A stretch of DNA of 52,729 bases. It comes from Chloroflexia bacterium. GTDB lineage: Bacteria > Chloroflexota > Chloroflexia > DTKN01. Of the stretch, positions 1-8,284 are shown piece by piece (position 1 is the stretch's first letter; each line of letters opens with the position of its first letter). The notes beneath the pieces are model-generated. The model had not been told where the DNA came from. It saw nothing but the letters and a program-made list of their open reading frames with translations, and made no database searches. The position numbers and the translations under genes are program-made. The DNA lies in assembly GCA_016928715.1 (NCBI GenBank), contig JAFGKG010000032.1:1-52729 (forward strand), in the 5' to 3' direction.

Positions 1-1702
1 CGATGCGCAGAATGGATTGGTTCGGCACATAGCGCCCCGCGTTGGCCAGGGTACCGTAAGCCGTGACCATATCCAGCAGGCGGACCTCGCCGCCGCCCAA
101 GGTCAGGGAGAGCCCGTAGAAGGAGGGGTCTCCCAGGCCCTTGATGCCCATTTGGTGGGCCAGGTCGATGGTCTCGCCGACGCCGGCGAACTGGATGGCT
201 TTGACGGCCGGGACATTCTCCGAGCTTCCCAGGGCGACCCGCACCGAGAGCGGGCCGTGGAACTTGTTGTCGTGGTTGTGCGGCTCGTAGGCGGGATGGC
301 CCGGGACGGGGAACTCGGTGCGGACGTCGAGCACCATGGTCGAGGGAGCCCAGCCCTTGAGGAAGGCGTTCAGATAGGTAAAGGGCTTGAAGGAGGAGCC
401 CGGCTGGCGCAGGGCCAGGGCGGCGTTGACGTTGCCGTCCACCACGTTGGTCTCGCGCCCGCAGCGGCTGGGCTTGACCAGATTATAGTCCACGCTGCCG
501 ACCATGGCCAGTATCTCGCCGGTATCGGGGCGCATCACGACCATAGCCCCGTTGTTGACGTTATAGTCGCGCATATTCTGGTGTTCGGGGTTGAGCTCGT
601 AGGGGTCCAGCCAATCGCGGATGATGGCCTCGGCCAGGCGTTGGTAGCGGATGTCCAGCGTGGTATAGACCGACAGCCCGCCGCCGTAGAGCTTGTCGAT
701 ACCGATTTCGGGGTCCTGCTCCAGCAACTGGCGCACGTACATGACGAAATGGGGCGCCTCGATCGAGATAACCGGGGCCTCAAAGTGCAGTTCCTCGTTA
801 TAGGCGGCGTCGGCCTGCGCCCGCGTGATAAAGTCGTTCTCGGCCATAAGGTTCAGCACGTCCCACTGGCGGGCCCTGGAGCGCTCCAGGCCGCCCTCAA
901 AGAAGGGATTATAGCCCGTGGGCGACTGGGGCAGGCCGGCCAGAAAGGCGCACTCGGCCAGGTCGAGTTCCCAGACGTGCTTTCCGAAATAGCTCTGGGC
1001 GGCGGCCTCGACGCCATAGGCGAGGTTGCCATAGGAGATTTCGTTAAAGAACATCAGCAGGATTTCCTCTTTGCTGTAGGTTCGGGTCAACTCCAGGGAG
1101 AGGATGCCCTCCTTGATCTTGCGATCCATAGTTTGGGCATAGCGCTCCTCGGGGGGAAAGAGGGCGTTGCGGATAAACTGCTGGGTCAGGGTACTACCGC
1201 CGCCCTGGATCTCGCCGCTCTGCAGGATGAGGATGGCTGCCCGCAGGATGCCCTGCGGATCAACGCCGGGATTGGTAAAAAAGGTCTTGTCCTCAACGGC
1301 GATCGTGGCCTCGATCAGCGCCTCGGGGACCTGCTCCAGGCTGGTCAGGCGGGTCCGCCGGCCCTCCTCAAAGATCTCGTAGAGCAGGTAGCCATTGCGA
1401 TCATAGATCTTGGTCGTTTCAGAGAGTATACGGGTCTCCAAGGGGACCAGCATGCCCTCCAATTGGCGGGCATAGTTGAAATAGACGCCAGCGGCCACAC
1501 CGATAGCGCTGAGGCCGAGCAGGCCGAACAAGACCAAGCCCACGATGAGCAATTTGAGCACCATGGGAAAACGGCGGGGAGAAACGGACGCGCTGCTGGG
1601 GACGAGTTTTTTGAGCACAAAGGGGGGCACTTTGGCCCCATTGGCCTGGTTTGAGCTATTCGATCGTCTGCGGCGCTGGAGCCGCACGTGATGGATAGAC
1701 AA
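1..1702 (-). CDS. Class A penicillin-binding protein (PBP1A-like), 3' end cut by window
   Basis: Bifunctional peptidoglycan synthase: an N-terminal membrane anchor followed by a family 51 glycosyltransferase and a transpeptidase domain. The translation shows a basic N-terminus, one hydrophobic segment (about residues 48-70), the glycosyltransferase motifs EDKTFF, GGSTLTQQ and KIKEGILSLELTR, then the transpeptidase SxxK motif in PGSSFKPF and an SSEN motif. The KTG motif and C-terminus lie beyond position 1. I chose a TTG start at 1702 because AGGAGG sits about 6 nt upstream; the first ATG lies well inside the protein. A promoter at 1818-1846 fits, leaving a leader of about 110 nt. Product class is certain; the exact start is likely. 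Confidence 0.9.
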   Translation of the reverse strand, partial: MSIHHVRLQRRRRSNSSNQANGAKVPPFVLKKLVPSSASVSPRRFPMVLKLLIVGLVLFGLLGLSAIGVAAGVYFNYARQLEGMLVPLETRILSETTKIYDRNGYLLYEIFEEGRRTRLTSLEQVPEALIEATIAVEDKTFFTNPGVDPQGILRAAILILQSGEIQGGGSTLTQQFIRNALFPPEERYAQTMDRKIKEGILSLELTRTYSKEEILLMFFNEISYGNLAYGVEAAAQSYFGKHVWELDLAECAFLAGLPQSPTGYNPFFEGGLERSRARQWDVLNLMAENDFITRAQADAAYNEELHFEAPVISIEAPHFVMYVRQLLEQDPEIGIDKLYGGGLSVYTTLDIRYQRLAEAIIRDWLDPYELNPEHQNMRDYNVNNGAMVVMRPDTGEILAMVGSVDYNLVKPSRCGRETNVVDGNVNAALALRQPGSSFKPFTYLNAFLKGWAPSTMVLDVRTEFPVPGHPAYEPHNHDNKFHGPLSVRVALGSSENVPAVKAIQFAGVGETIDLAHQMGIKGLGDPSFYGLSLTLGGGEVRLLDMVTAYGTLANAGRYVPNQSILRI

Positions 1703-1817
1703 GGTAATCCTCCTGCCGGGTTGGTTCAGAACTCTACCGACCGGGCGAGGCCCGGAGGCGCCCCCTTCAGGGTAATCGTGCTAGGGCAGACCCCTGCGGG
1801 CCGGACATATCAAAATG

Positions 1818-1846
1818 AGTATACCATAAGCGGGTCAGACGGTCAA
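1818..1846 (-). promoter_or_regulatory. Promoter of the penicillin-binding protein gene
   Basis: Read on the minus strand: TTGACC, 17-nt spacer, TATACT, with TGG directly before the -10 (extended -10). It points into the gene starting at 1702 and is about 55 nt from the divergent TPR-gene promoter. Confidence 0.7.
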
Positions 1847-1898
1847 AACGTTCGCCGTACGATTGTCCTACGTCTGGCCTACGCGAACTGTGACGCAG

Positions 1899-1927
1899 TT
1901 TACAATTGGACGGGGGGATGTTATAAT
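1899..1927 (+). promoter_or_regulatory. Promoter of the TPR-protein gene
   Basis: TTTACA at 1899-1904, 17-nt spacer, TATAAT at 1922-1927. The -10 box overlaps the in-frame ATG at 1926, so that ATG should not be present in the mRNA; this argues for the ATG at 1998. Confidence 0.7.
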
Positions 1928-1997
1928 GAGACCGCAGCAGTACAGCCGCCAGCTTCAGCCCTGGTATCCTGACCTTTTTGGAGCAGAGGCAGCAGAG

Positions 1998-4703
1998 ATG
2001 TCCTATCGCTGGAATTTGCAACGCATCGTGGTCGTGGCCGCCATCATTGTCCTTCTCCTGGGCATTACGGCTGTACTGATCTCTTTTCTGTCTCCCGGAG
2101 AGGACAATCCCGCTATCCAGGCCCTCAAGATCTTTATTGCCATCGCCCTGCTGATTACCTGGGGCGTGATGAACATGCCCACCCGCAAACCACCGACGGG
2201 GGAGTTCGTCCTGGGCGTGGCCACGCTGGGTGAGGAGTCCAGCCCCGGGGGTGCCCTGGAGGGCCGCATCCGGCCGCCTCGCTTGAACCCCCTGCCGTTC
2301 GGGCGCTCGCGTATCCCGACCGAGGCGCCCCTGGATCAGGACGGGCAGCCCATAGAGTGGCTTCCCCCTCCGGTAGGGGCGGAACAAGTCAGCGAGGTCA
2401 TCCACCACCAACTGCAGGTGAATCTGGAGATCAATGTGCCGGAGCGGGCAGCGGTATGGCGACTGCCCTTTGCTGCGGGGGAAGAACAAGCCCGGGACCT
2501 GGCCCAGCGGCAGCCGGTGGACGCAGTCATGTGGGGTTGGGTCCCAGCCCAAGCCCGCTCCTCGGTGTTGCCCTGCTTTGTACTGATCCGATCGCTGGAG
2601 CCACCAGTCGTGCTTGGCCATGCCCGCCTGATGGGTCTGTCCTCCTTTCGCCTGAGCGCAGAACCCGTAGAACGACTGCCCCGACCGGCCATTGGCGCGA
2701 CCCTGCTGACCTCCTTTGTCTCTGGCCTGGCCTGCTACGCTTGTGGCGACTATGCCGCGGCCATCAATGAATTCAAGGCCGCTCTGATTCGGGCCATGCT
2801 CCAGGCAGATGAGAGCCCCCAGGGGGGCAGCGGCATCAGTGGGGTCGTCCATTTCTTTTTGGGCAACTCGTTCTTTATCCAAAAAGCGTGGATGGATGCC
2901 GAAAAGTCCTACCAGCAAGCCCGGGAGATGCTGCCCCAAGTCGCCGCCTGCCACCACAACCTGGGCCTGCTGCACTGGCAACAGGGTGATCTGGACAAGG
3001 CAATCGTGGAGTTGCGCCTGGCGTTGCAACTGGAGCCGCAGCAGGCCTTGATCCACTATAACCTGGGCCTGGTGTACCGGGAACAGGGCCGGCTGGTCGA
3101 GGCCATCGGGGGGTTGCAGACGGCGGTCCGGTTGGACCCCCAAATGGCGGAGGCCCACCGGGTGCTGGCCCTGATCTATCGCCAGCAACAGCAGTCGGAA
3201 GAGTCCTTTAGCGAGTTTCGCAGTGCTCTGGCCATCCGACCGCACTATCCGGCAGTGCACCGTGATCTGGCGGACCTCTATATGGATCGGGATATGCCGG
3301 ATTTGGCCCTGAAAGAACTGCGCCTGGCCTTGGAGCAGGAGCCCAACGATACGGAAAGCTACATACGTATGGGGCGGTTGTACCAACATATGGGCGATAT
3401 TGACGCTGCCATCGACGCCTTCCAGGAATCCCTGCGCATCGACCCCGAACTTCCCGAGGCTCACTATGAGCTTGGCCTGATCTACAAGCGCCAGGGCCAG
3501 ATGGACCTGGCCGTGGGACAGTTCCAAGAGGCCACAAACATCACTGCCGACAGCGCAGAGACTCATATCAACCTGGGGCTGGCCTATCGCAGCCAAAATC
3601 GGCTGGCCGATGCCGAAACCGAGTTCGGCCGGGCCTTGGAACTGGATGCAGAAAACGCCGAGGCCCATTACTGCCTGGGGCTGGTTTATCGGGATCGCCA
3701 TCAGCCCAACATGGCCGCCATCGAGCTGGAACAAGCCCTCAAGCTGGATCCGACCCTGATGCACGCCTACGATAGCTTGAGTCGGCTCTACCAGGAGCGC
3801 GGCGAATTGGATCAGGCCGTCGAGACCCTGCGCCGCAACCTGCAGGTCCGTCCCGACGACGCCGAGGCCCTGTATCGCCTGGCCAACATGGTGGTCACCC
3901 AGGCCCGCTCCCGCAATATGCCCCAGGGAATCGTCACGGCAATTGACATGTATCGGCGGGTCATCGATCTGCAGCCCGACCATGCCGAGGCGCACTTTAA
4001 CCTGGCCCTGGCCTACTTGACCCAAAACGAGCCGGGAAAAGCATTGCCCCTTCTGCAGGGGGCCAGCCAACTGCGGCCACGAGATGCCCAGTTTCAACAC
4101 GTTTTGGGACAGAGCTTGCTCAAACTGGACCGCTACCAAGACGCGGCTATGGCCCTGGTCAAGGCGGTTGACCTGGCCCCCGACAATATTGAAAGCCGCT
4201 TGGAATTGGGCATCGCCTACCGTCACCTGAAGCAACTGGAAGCGGCCAAGGAGAGCTTTACCGACGTACTGCGATTCCAATCGGGGAACGTGGAGGCCTT
4301 TTACCAACTTGGCCTGACCTACGCCGCCATGCGGGAATACGAACAGGCTATCACCCACATGGAGCAGGTCCTGGCACAGAATCCCCAATATCCCCAGGCC
4401 CACTACAATCTGGGGGTCGCCCAGGCAGCGTTGGGCAATATGAGTGCGGCCATCCAATCCTTCCGGGAGGCCATTCGCCTGAATCCAGAGGACGTCGAAT
4501 CCTACAATGCGATGGCCGTTTCACTCCGCGAGATGGGCCGACTGCCAGAGGCCGTCGGCTTGCTGCGCCAGGCCATCAAGCTGCGCCCTCGCTACCCCCG
4601 CACATTTTACATCCTGGGCAAAGTATACCAGGCCCTGGGAGAAACCGGCAAGGCCGTGCAGGCCTTCAACCGCTACGAAGAGCTGGCCAAACTGGAATCC
4701 TGA
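1998..4703 (+). CDS. Membrane-anchored TPR-repeat protein
   Basis: Predicted scaffold protein of about 901 residues. Two hydrophobic segments near the N-terminus (roughly residues 9-30 and 47-60) suggest membrane anchoring. They are followed by a region of about 200 residues without a recognised domain. From about residue 240 to the end run some 17 consecutive 34-residue tetratricopeptide repeats (A-x-x-x-LG-x-x-Y pattern, for example AEAHYELGLIYKRQGQMDLA). TPR arrays bind other proteins; no enzymatic motif is visible. An upstream in-frame ATG at 1926 would add 24 residues but overlaps the promoter -10 box, so I prefer 1998. It ends 10 nt from the convergent GNAT gene. The partner is unknown. 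Confidence 0.85.
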   Translation: MSYRWNLQRIVVVAAIIVLLLGITAVLISFLSPGEDNPAIQALKIFIAIALLITWGVMNMPTRKPPTGEFVLGVATLGEESSPGGALEGRIRPPRLNPLPFGRSRIPTEAPLDQDGQPIEWLPPPVGAEQVSEVIHHQLQVNLEINVPERAAVWRLPFAAGEEQARDLAQRQPVDAVMWGWVPAQARSSVLPCFVLIRSLEPPVVLGHARLMGLSSFRLSAEPVERLPRPAIGATLLTSFVSGLACYACGDYAAAINEFKAALIRAMLQADESPQGGSGISGVVHFFLGNSFFIQKAWMDAEKSYQQAREMLPQVAACHHNLGLLHWQQGDLDKAIVELRLALQLEPQQALIHYNLGLVYREQGRLVEAIGGLQTAVRLDPQMAEAHRVLALIYRQQQQSEESFSEFRSALAIRPHYPAVHRDLADLYMDRDMPDLALKELRLALEQEPNDTESYIRMGRLYQHMGDIDAAIDAFQESLRIDPELPEAHYELGLIYKRQGQMDLAVGQFQEATNITADSAETHINLGLAYRSQNRLADAETEFGRALELDAENAEAHYCLGLVYRDRHQPNMAAIELEQALKLDPTLMHAYDSLSRLYQERGELDQAVETLRRNLQVRPDDAEALYRLANMVVTQARSRNMPQGIVTAIDMYRRVIDLQPDHAEAHFNLALAYLTQNEPGKALPLLQGASQLRPRDAQFQHVLGQSLLKLDRYQDAAMALVKAVDLAPDNIESRLELGIAYRHLKQLEAAKESFTDVLRFQSGNVEAFYQLGLTYAAMREYEQAITHMEQVLAQNPQYPQAHYNLGVAQAALGNMSAAIQSFREAIRLNPEDVESYNAMAVSLREMGRLPEAVGLLRQAIKLRPRYPRTFYILGKVYQALGETGKAVQAFNRYEELAKLES

Positions 4704-4713
4704 TTTCCTGCCC

Positions 4714-5265
4714 TCAATATTCCAGGGGAAAGGTGAAAAAGAGGGCGATCTCGGCTTCCTCGTAGTATTGTTCGTGGTAACCACTGAAGGAAAAACCCGC
4801 TTGTTGAGCCAGGGCGATGGCCGGAGCGTTGCGGGCCTGGGTTTCCAGGACTAGCGCACGCAGGGCGTGGGATCGGCCCCAATCAATCGCTTCCTGCAGC
4901 AAGCGGGAACCCCATGCCTGGCGGCGTTTCTCCGGTGCGATCACCAGGGTATCCAGCCAGCCCAAACGACGGCCGCCCAACACGTCCAGGGACATATAGC
5001 CATAGACCACCTGCCCCTCCTCCAACAGCAGGGTCAGGGCGCGCCGCTGCCAATCTGCCGGGAGCCTTTCCCGCAGGCCCGGTGGAGTCAGCACGATGGG
5101 GCGAGGCAGACGGACGGGACGGAAGCTAATGAGCAGCCCTTCCTCGTCCTGCCCCAGGAGGCTTTCTCGCTGCAGGCGCATCTGCCAAACCTTATGGGTC
5201 TGATAGGATGCCTCCACGGCCTGACAGGCCGGCAGATCGGCCGGGGTAGCCTGGCGTACGATCAT
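4714..5265 (-). CDS. GNAT-family N-acetyltransferase
   Basis: Acetyl-CoA-dependent acyltransferase of 183 residues, with substrate not predictable. The GNAT fold is indicated by the opening IVRQATPADLPACQAVE, the strand YMSLDVL, the acetyl-CoA-binding loop after LDTLVIAPEKRRQAWGSRLL (an RxxxxGxxL form of motif A) and the late AIALAQQAGF motif B segment. It overlaps the upstream AI-2E-type transporter by 4 nt (ATGA), so the two are translationally coupled. Possibly it modifies a small molecule handled by the transporter, but that is inference only. Confidence 0.85.
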   Translation of the reverse strand: MIVRQATPADLPACQAVEASYQTHKVWQMRLQRESLLGQDEEGLLISFRPVRLPRPIVLTPPGLRERLPADWQRRALTLLLEEGQVVYGYMSLDVLGGRRLGWLDTLVIAPEKRRQAWGSRLLQEAIDWGRSHALRALVLETQARNAPAIALAQQAGFSFSGYHEQYYEEAEIALFFTFPLEY

Positions 5266-6401
5266 TGGCTAGACTCCTTTTTGCGCCACCAGCCGTTGCG
5301 GCGGCTTTGGCGGGGTCGCGGGGGTTGCTCAAAGACGATCGGCTTGTCCATCAACTTGGCGTACAGGTAACGAAATACAATTTTCAGCGTGGCGGCGAGG
5401 GGGATGGCGACCAGCAGTCCCAGGGGACCGGCCAGGGTACCCCCGGCTAGGACCACAAAGATCACCAAGAGCGGCGGGAGATCGACCATATAGCCGACCA
5501 GGTTGGGAATGATCAGGTTGTTCTCCAACTGCTGCAGGACCGTATAGATCACCACCACGATCACGGCCATAAAGAGGTTGCTCCAGCCAAAGGCAACGTG
5601 GGGTTGGAACAGGACCACCAGGCCGGCGATACCGCCGGCCATAATGGGCCCCAAGAAGGGCACCAGGTCCATAACGCCGGCCATCAGGGCCAGCACCAGG
5701 GCAAAACGCACCCCTAGGATCGCCAGAATAATGTAGGTCAGGCCGCTCATGATGGCAATGAGCAAGAGCTGCCCGCGAATGTAAGCGGTCAGCGCGGTGT
5801 GGATGTGTGCGATCAGGGGCCGCATTTCGAGCCGTACATGCGGGGGAAGCAGGGAAAAGGCCCTCTCCGCCCACTGTTCCCCGTGCAGCAGGAAATAAAA
5901 GGTCGCGATTAAAAAGACCGCGCCCCTGGCCGCGGTCTCGAAAAAGAGGCTCACCCCCGCCAGGGCCTGTTCCGGCAGGTTGCGGGCCAGGTCTCCCAAA
6001 ACGGACGAGATCTCCTCGGCCAGGATTTCCAGGTTCAAAGTATAGCCATAGATCTCGACCAGGCTGTTTTCCTGGATAAAGCGCTGGATATCGTTGACGA
6101 TTTGCGGGGCTGCCTCCAACAAGTCATCGTACTGGCGGCTGACGACGGGGACCAGTACGGCGATCGACCAATAGACGATGGCCCCCATCAGTAGATACAG
6201 GAGGATAATCCACCAGACCCGGGGGATCCGCGTTCTCTGGGAAAGAAAGCGGATGATGGGGTGGAAAATATAGGCCGCCACAATCGCCCAGAAAAAGATC
6301 GAGGCAACCGCTCGCACGCGGTAGAGAAACAGCACGCTCAGGATCAACAGGATCCATATCGTGATCGTCTTGGCTCTAGGGGAGAAACGTATAGACTGCA
6401 T
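5262..6401 (-). CDS. AI-2E family (UPF0118) transporter-like membrane protein
   Basis: Polytopic membrane protein of 379 residues of the AI-2E/PerM family, whose members are implicated in export of small molecules or in ion transport. Hydrophobic segments near residues 12-45, 62-85, 150-175 and four or more in the C-terminal half give about eight helices. The family block from FVLVLALMAGVMDLVPFLGP to the PPLLVIFVVLAGGTLAGPLG segment is clear. The extreme C-terminus is strongly basic (RPRQSRRNGWWRKK). Start ATG at 6401 has GAGGAAA upstream. Promoter at 6450-6478. It is the first gene of a two-gene operon with the GNAT gene. The substrate is unknown. Confidence 0.88.
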   Translation of the reverse strand: MQSIRFSPRAKTITIWILLILSVLFLYRVRAVASIFFWAIVAAYIFHPIIRFLSQRTRIPRVWWIILLYLLMGAIVYWSIAVLVPVVSRQYDDLLEAAPQIVNDIQRFIQENSLVEIYGYTLNLEILAEEISSVLGDLARNLPEQALAGVSLFFETAARGAVFLIATFYFLLHGEQWAERAFSLLPPHVRLEMRPLIAHIHTALTAYIRGQLLLIAIMSGLTYIILAILGVRFALVLALMAGVMDLVPFLGPIMAGGIAGLVVLFQPHVAFGWSNLFMAVIVVVIYTVLQQLENNLIIPNLVGYMVDLPPLLVIFVVLAGGTLAGPLGLLVAIPLAATLKIVFRYLYAKLMDKPIVFEQPPRPRQSRRNGWWRKKESSQ

Positions 6402-6449
6402 GTTGTTTCCTCGTCAGATCTGGTCCGTCCACCACAAGCCCTCAAGCTT

Positions 6450-6478
6450 ATTATACACGGCGATTGGCCAGGAGGCAA
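6450..6478 (-). promoter_or_regulatory. Promoter of the AI-2E transporter/GNAT operon
   Basis: Minus strand: TTGCCT, 17-nt spacer, TATAAT. About 40 nt from the divergent -10 of the V4R-protein gene. Confidence 0.65.
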
Positions 6479-6514
6479 GGCCTGGCGCGTTGCAATCGAT
6501 AAATCCCCTGTTTT

Positions 6515-6524
6515 GTGGTATAAT
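6515..6524 (+). promoter_or_regulatory. Extended -10 promoter of the V4R-methyltransferase-radical SAM-GT operon
   Basis: TGTGG followed by TATAAT at 6519-6524. The best TTGCAA lies 23 nt upstream, too far for a normal -35, so the element probably relies on the extended -10. Confidence 0.5.
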
Positions 6525-6546
6525 GGACCCAGTTTATGGAGGTTAT

Positions 6547-7200
6547 ATGGAGGAACAGCGCATTCCGGCGCGGGTGCTGCGGATCCTGGTCGACCAGGTC
6601 AAGGAACTGATGGGAGAACGAGCCCTTCGCCTGCTCTTTGCCCAGGCAGGCCTGCCCCGCTATGACGAAAGCCACCTTCCGCCTATGGACAATAGCCCCA
6701 CAGTGACCCTATCCGAATACAGCCGGGTCCTCTATGCCATCCGCAAGGTCTTTGGCGAAAAGGGAGCCCGGGCTTTGATGCTCAAAGGCGGGCGGACCGC
6801 CTTTGAGGAACTGCGCAGGGAGAATCCTACCCGCTACGCCGTCGTCGGGGCAGCCCTGAAGGTCCTCCCCGAGTCCAAGCGCATCCAGCTAGCCCTGCAG
6901 CGGTTGCTCGAAGAAGCGCAGTCATTCTATGGCAACTCGTATGAACTGACCGAACAAGCCGATGCCTTTATCGTCGACATTCACGATTGCCCCTACTGCG
7001 CTGTAGAACAGAGACAGATCGCGGTCGGCAAAGCCCTCGTGGAACAGCCCATCTGCCACATTCCTGTAGGCGCGTACAGCAGCCTGGTCCAATGGGTCTC
7101 TGGAAAAGCGCACCGGGTGGAAGAGATTGACTGCATGGCCATGGGCGCCCCCACATGTCGGATCCGCATCGAAAAAAAACTTGTGGAGCCGACAGACTGA
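6547..7200 (+). CDS. V4R (4-vinyl reductase) domain small-molecule-binding protein
   Basis: Protein of 217 residues with an alpha-helical N-terminal half and a C-terminal V4R domain, the ligand-binding module first named from bacteriochlorophyll 4-vinyl reductase and also found in XylR-type sensors. Visible signatures are conserved cysteines in HDCPYC, the VEEIDCMAMGAPTCRIRI block, and the family-like SSLVQWVSGK segment. No DNA-binding or output domain is fused. Start at 6547 is set by TGGAGG 5-10 nt upstream; the longer reading frame would begin upstream of the promoter. Its stop overlaps the ATG of the methyltransferase gene. A role as ligand carrier or sensor for the operon is plausible but unproven. 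Confidence 0.75.
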   Translation: MEEQRIPARVLRILVDQVKELMGERALRLLFAQAGLPRYDESHLPPMDNSPTVTLSEYSRVLYAIRKVFGEKGARALMLKGGRTAFEELRRENPTRYAVVGAALKVLPESKRIQLALQRLLEEAQSFYGNSYELTEQADAFIVDIHDCPYCAVEQRQIAVGKALVEQPICHIPVGAYSSLVQWVSGKAHRVEEIDCMAMGAPTCRIRIEKKLVEPTD

Positions 7201-8234
7201 TGGTTTCGCCGGAATTGTTCAAGTTGTTACGCTGCCCTACCTGTGGTGACGGGGGCCTTCTTTTATCCAAAGAAAGCCAACTCAGATGCGTTCAGTGCGG
7301 ACAAGCCTATCCCCTTTATTCCGGCTATGTCGACCTGCTGCCGCGGGGGACGAGCTTTGCCCACACCTCCCATTATGTTAGCGCGGAAGAGGCTTTTGCC
7401 GAAGCGCTGGATTACCGTTCGCTGGGCCCGCCGCTGTTGGCGGCTGGGGTACGCCAGCATGAGCTGCAGCGCCTGCTGCGGCTGGGGCCGGACGAACGGG
7501 TGCTGGACTGCGGCTGCGGGAATGCCAAGTTCACCCTATGGAATCACGACGCCGCCAAGCTGGTCGGCTTGGACCCGGCCTCGCTCTTTGCCGACGCTGC
7601 CCTGGCGCAGGTGGACCTGGTACAAGGGGACGCCCGGCAGCCCCCCTTTGTCAGTGGCTCTTTTGACAAGGCCTTTTCTATCGACGTCTTTGAACACCTC
7701 ACCCGCGAGGACATTGCCGGGGTATTGGACCAACTGCACCGCCTACTGCGTCCCGGGGGCAGGCTGTTGATCTATTCCAATACCCGCGAGCCCTCCAGCC
7801 TGCAGCCCGTTGTCAACCTGTGGCGGCGGTTGGGGCGCTGGCTGCGGCGGCGGGGCCTGACTGGCCCGGACGTGGACGCTATCCGCAAGGCGGACCACAT
7901 CAAGGCTATCGCCACTTATGAAGAGTTGGTCCAAGTGATGGCCGAGCACGGCTTTCGTGTGGTGCGGGTCCGCTTTTGGAACAGCGTGCTGACCTCGTTT
8001 GTCGAGCACGTGCTGATGCCGCTGGCAGAGCGGCGTCGAGAGGCCCCGGCGCCGACCGCTCCGGAGGCACTCGCCTCTGTTCGCAGCGAATGGCGGCAGC
8101 AGGCCGCCCGCAGGGGTTGGCTCTACTGGGCGGCACGGGTCCTGACCTGGATCATGGGCTGGGACCTGACCCTGTTCGGGCGGCTGCGCTCGGGGTCGTA
8201 TTTCCTGCTGCTGGAGCGAGAGGCCGCCGCGTAG
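7200..8234 (+). CDS. SAM-dependent methyltransferase with N-terminal zinc ribbon
   Basis: Class I methyltransferase of 344 residues. The first about 45 residues carry CPTC and CVQC pairs, a Trm112-like zinc ribbon that often precedes methyltransferases of this type. The Rossmann core shows motif I in VLDCGCGNAKF, an acidic LVGLDP strand, VQGDARQPPF and the post-motif DVFEHL, as in Methyltransf_11 proteins. A C-terminal region near residues 275-335 is partly hydrophobic. The ATG at 7200 shares one base with the upstream stop (TGATG), which implies coupled translation. The neighbours (B12 radical SAM, GT4) suggest a pathway for a modified lipid, glycan or natural product; the acceptor is unknown. 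Confidence 0.85.
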   Translation: MVSPELFKLLRCPTCGDGGLLLSKESQLRCVQCGQAYPLYSGYVDLLPRGTSFAHTSHYVSAEEAFAEALDYRSLGPPLLAAGVRQHELQRLLRLGPDERVLDCGCGNAKFTLWNHDAAKLVGLDPASLFADAALAQVDLVQGDARQPPFVSGSFDKAFSIDVFEHLTREDIAGVLDQLHRLLRPGGRLLIYSNTREPSSLQPVVNLWRRLGRWLRRRGLTGPDVDAIRKADHIKAIATYEELVQVMAEHGFRVVRVRFWNSVLTSFVEHVLMPLAERRREAPAPTAPEALASVRSEWRQQAARRGWLYWAARVLTWIMGWDLTLFGRLRSGSYFLLLEREAAA

Positions 8235-8284
8235 GCAAGACCGACCGCGTGTTCTGGCGGCTTGGTAGGCGGAGGGTTGTCGTC

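Noticed and set aside
17-1654. 545-codon open frame on the plus strand
   Set aside because: It is the antisense shadow of the penicillin-binding protein, whose motifs are clear on the minus strand; the plus translation shows no domain.
1926-1997. ATG at 1926 as the TPR-protein start
   Set aside because: It overlaps the TATAAT box of a good promoter (TTTACA, 17 nt), so it should lie upstream of the mRNA start.
1767-4457. 896-codon minus-strand frame opposite the TPR gene
   Set aside because: Repeat-driven shadow of the TPR protein; composition odd (H, Q, G rich) and no ribosome-binding site.
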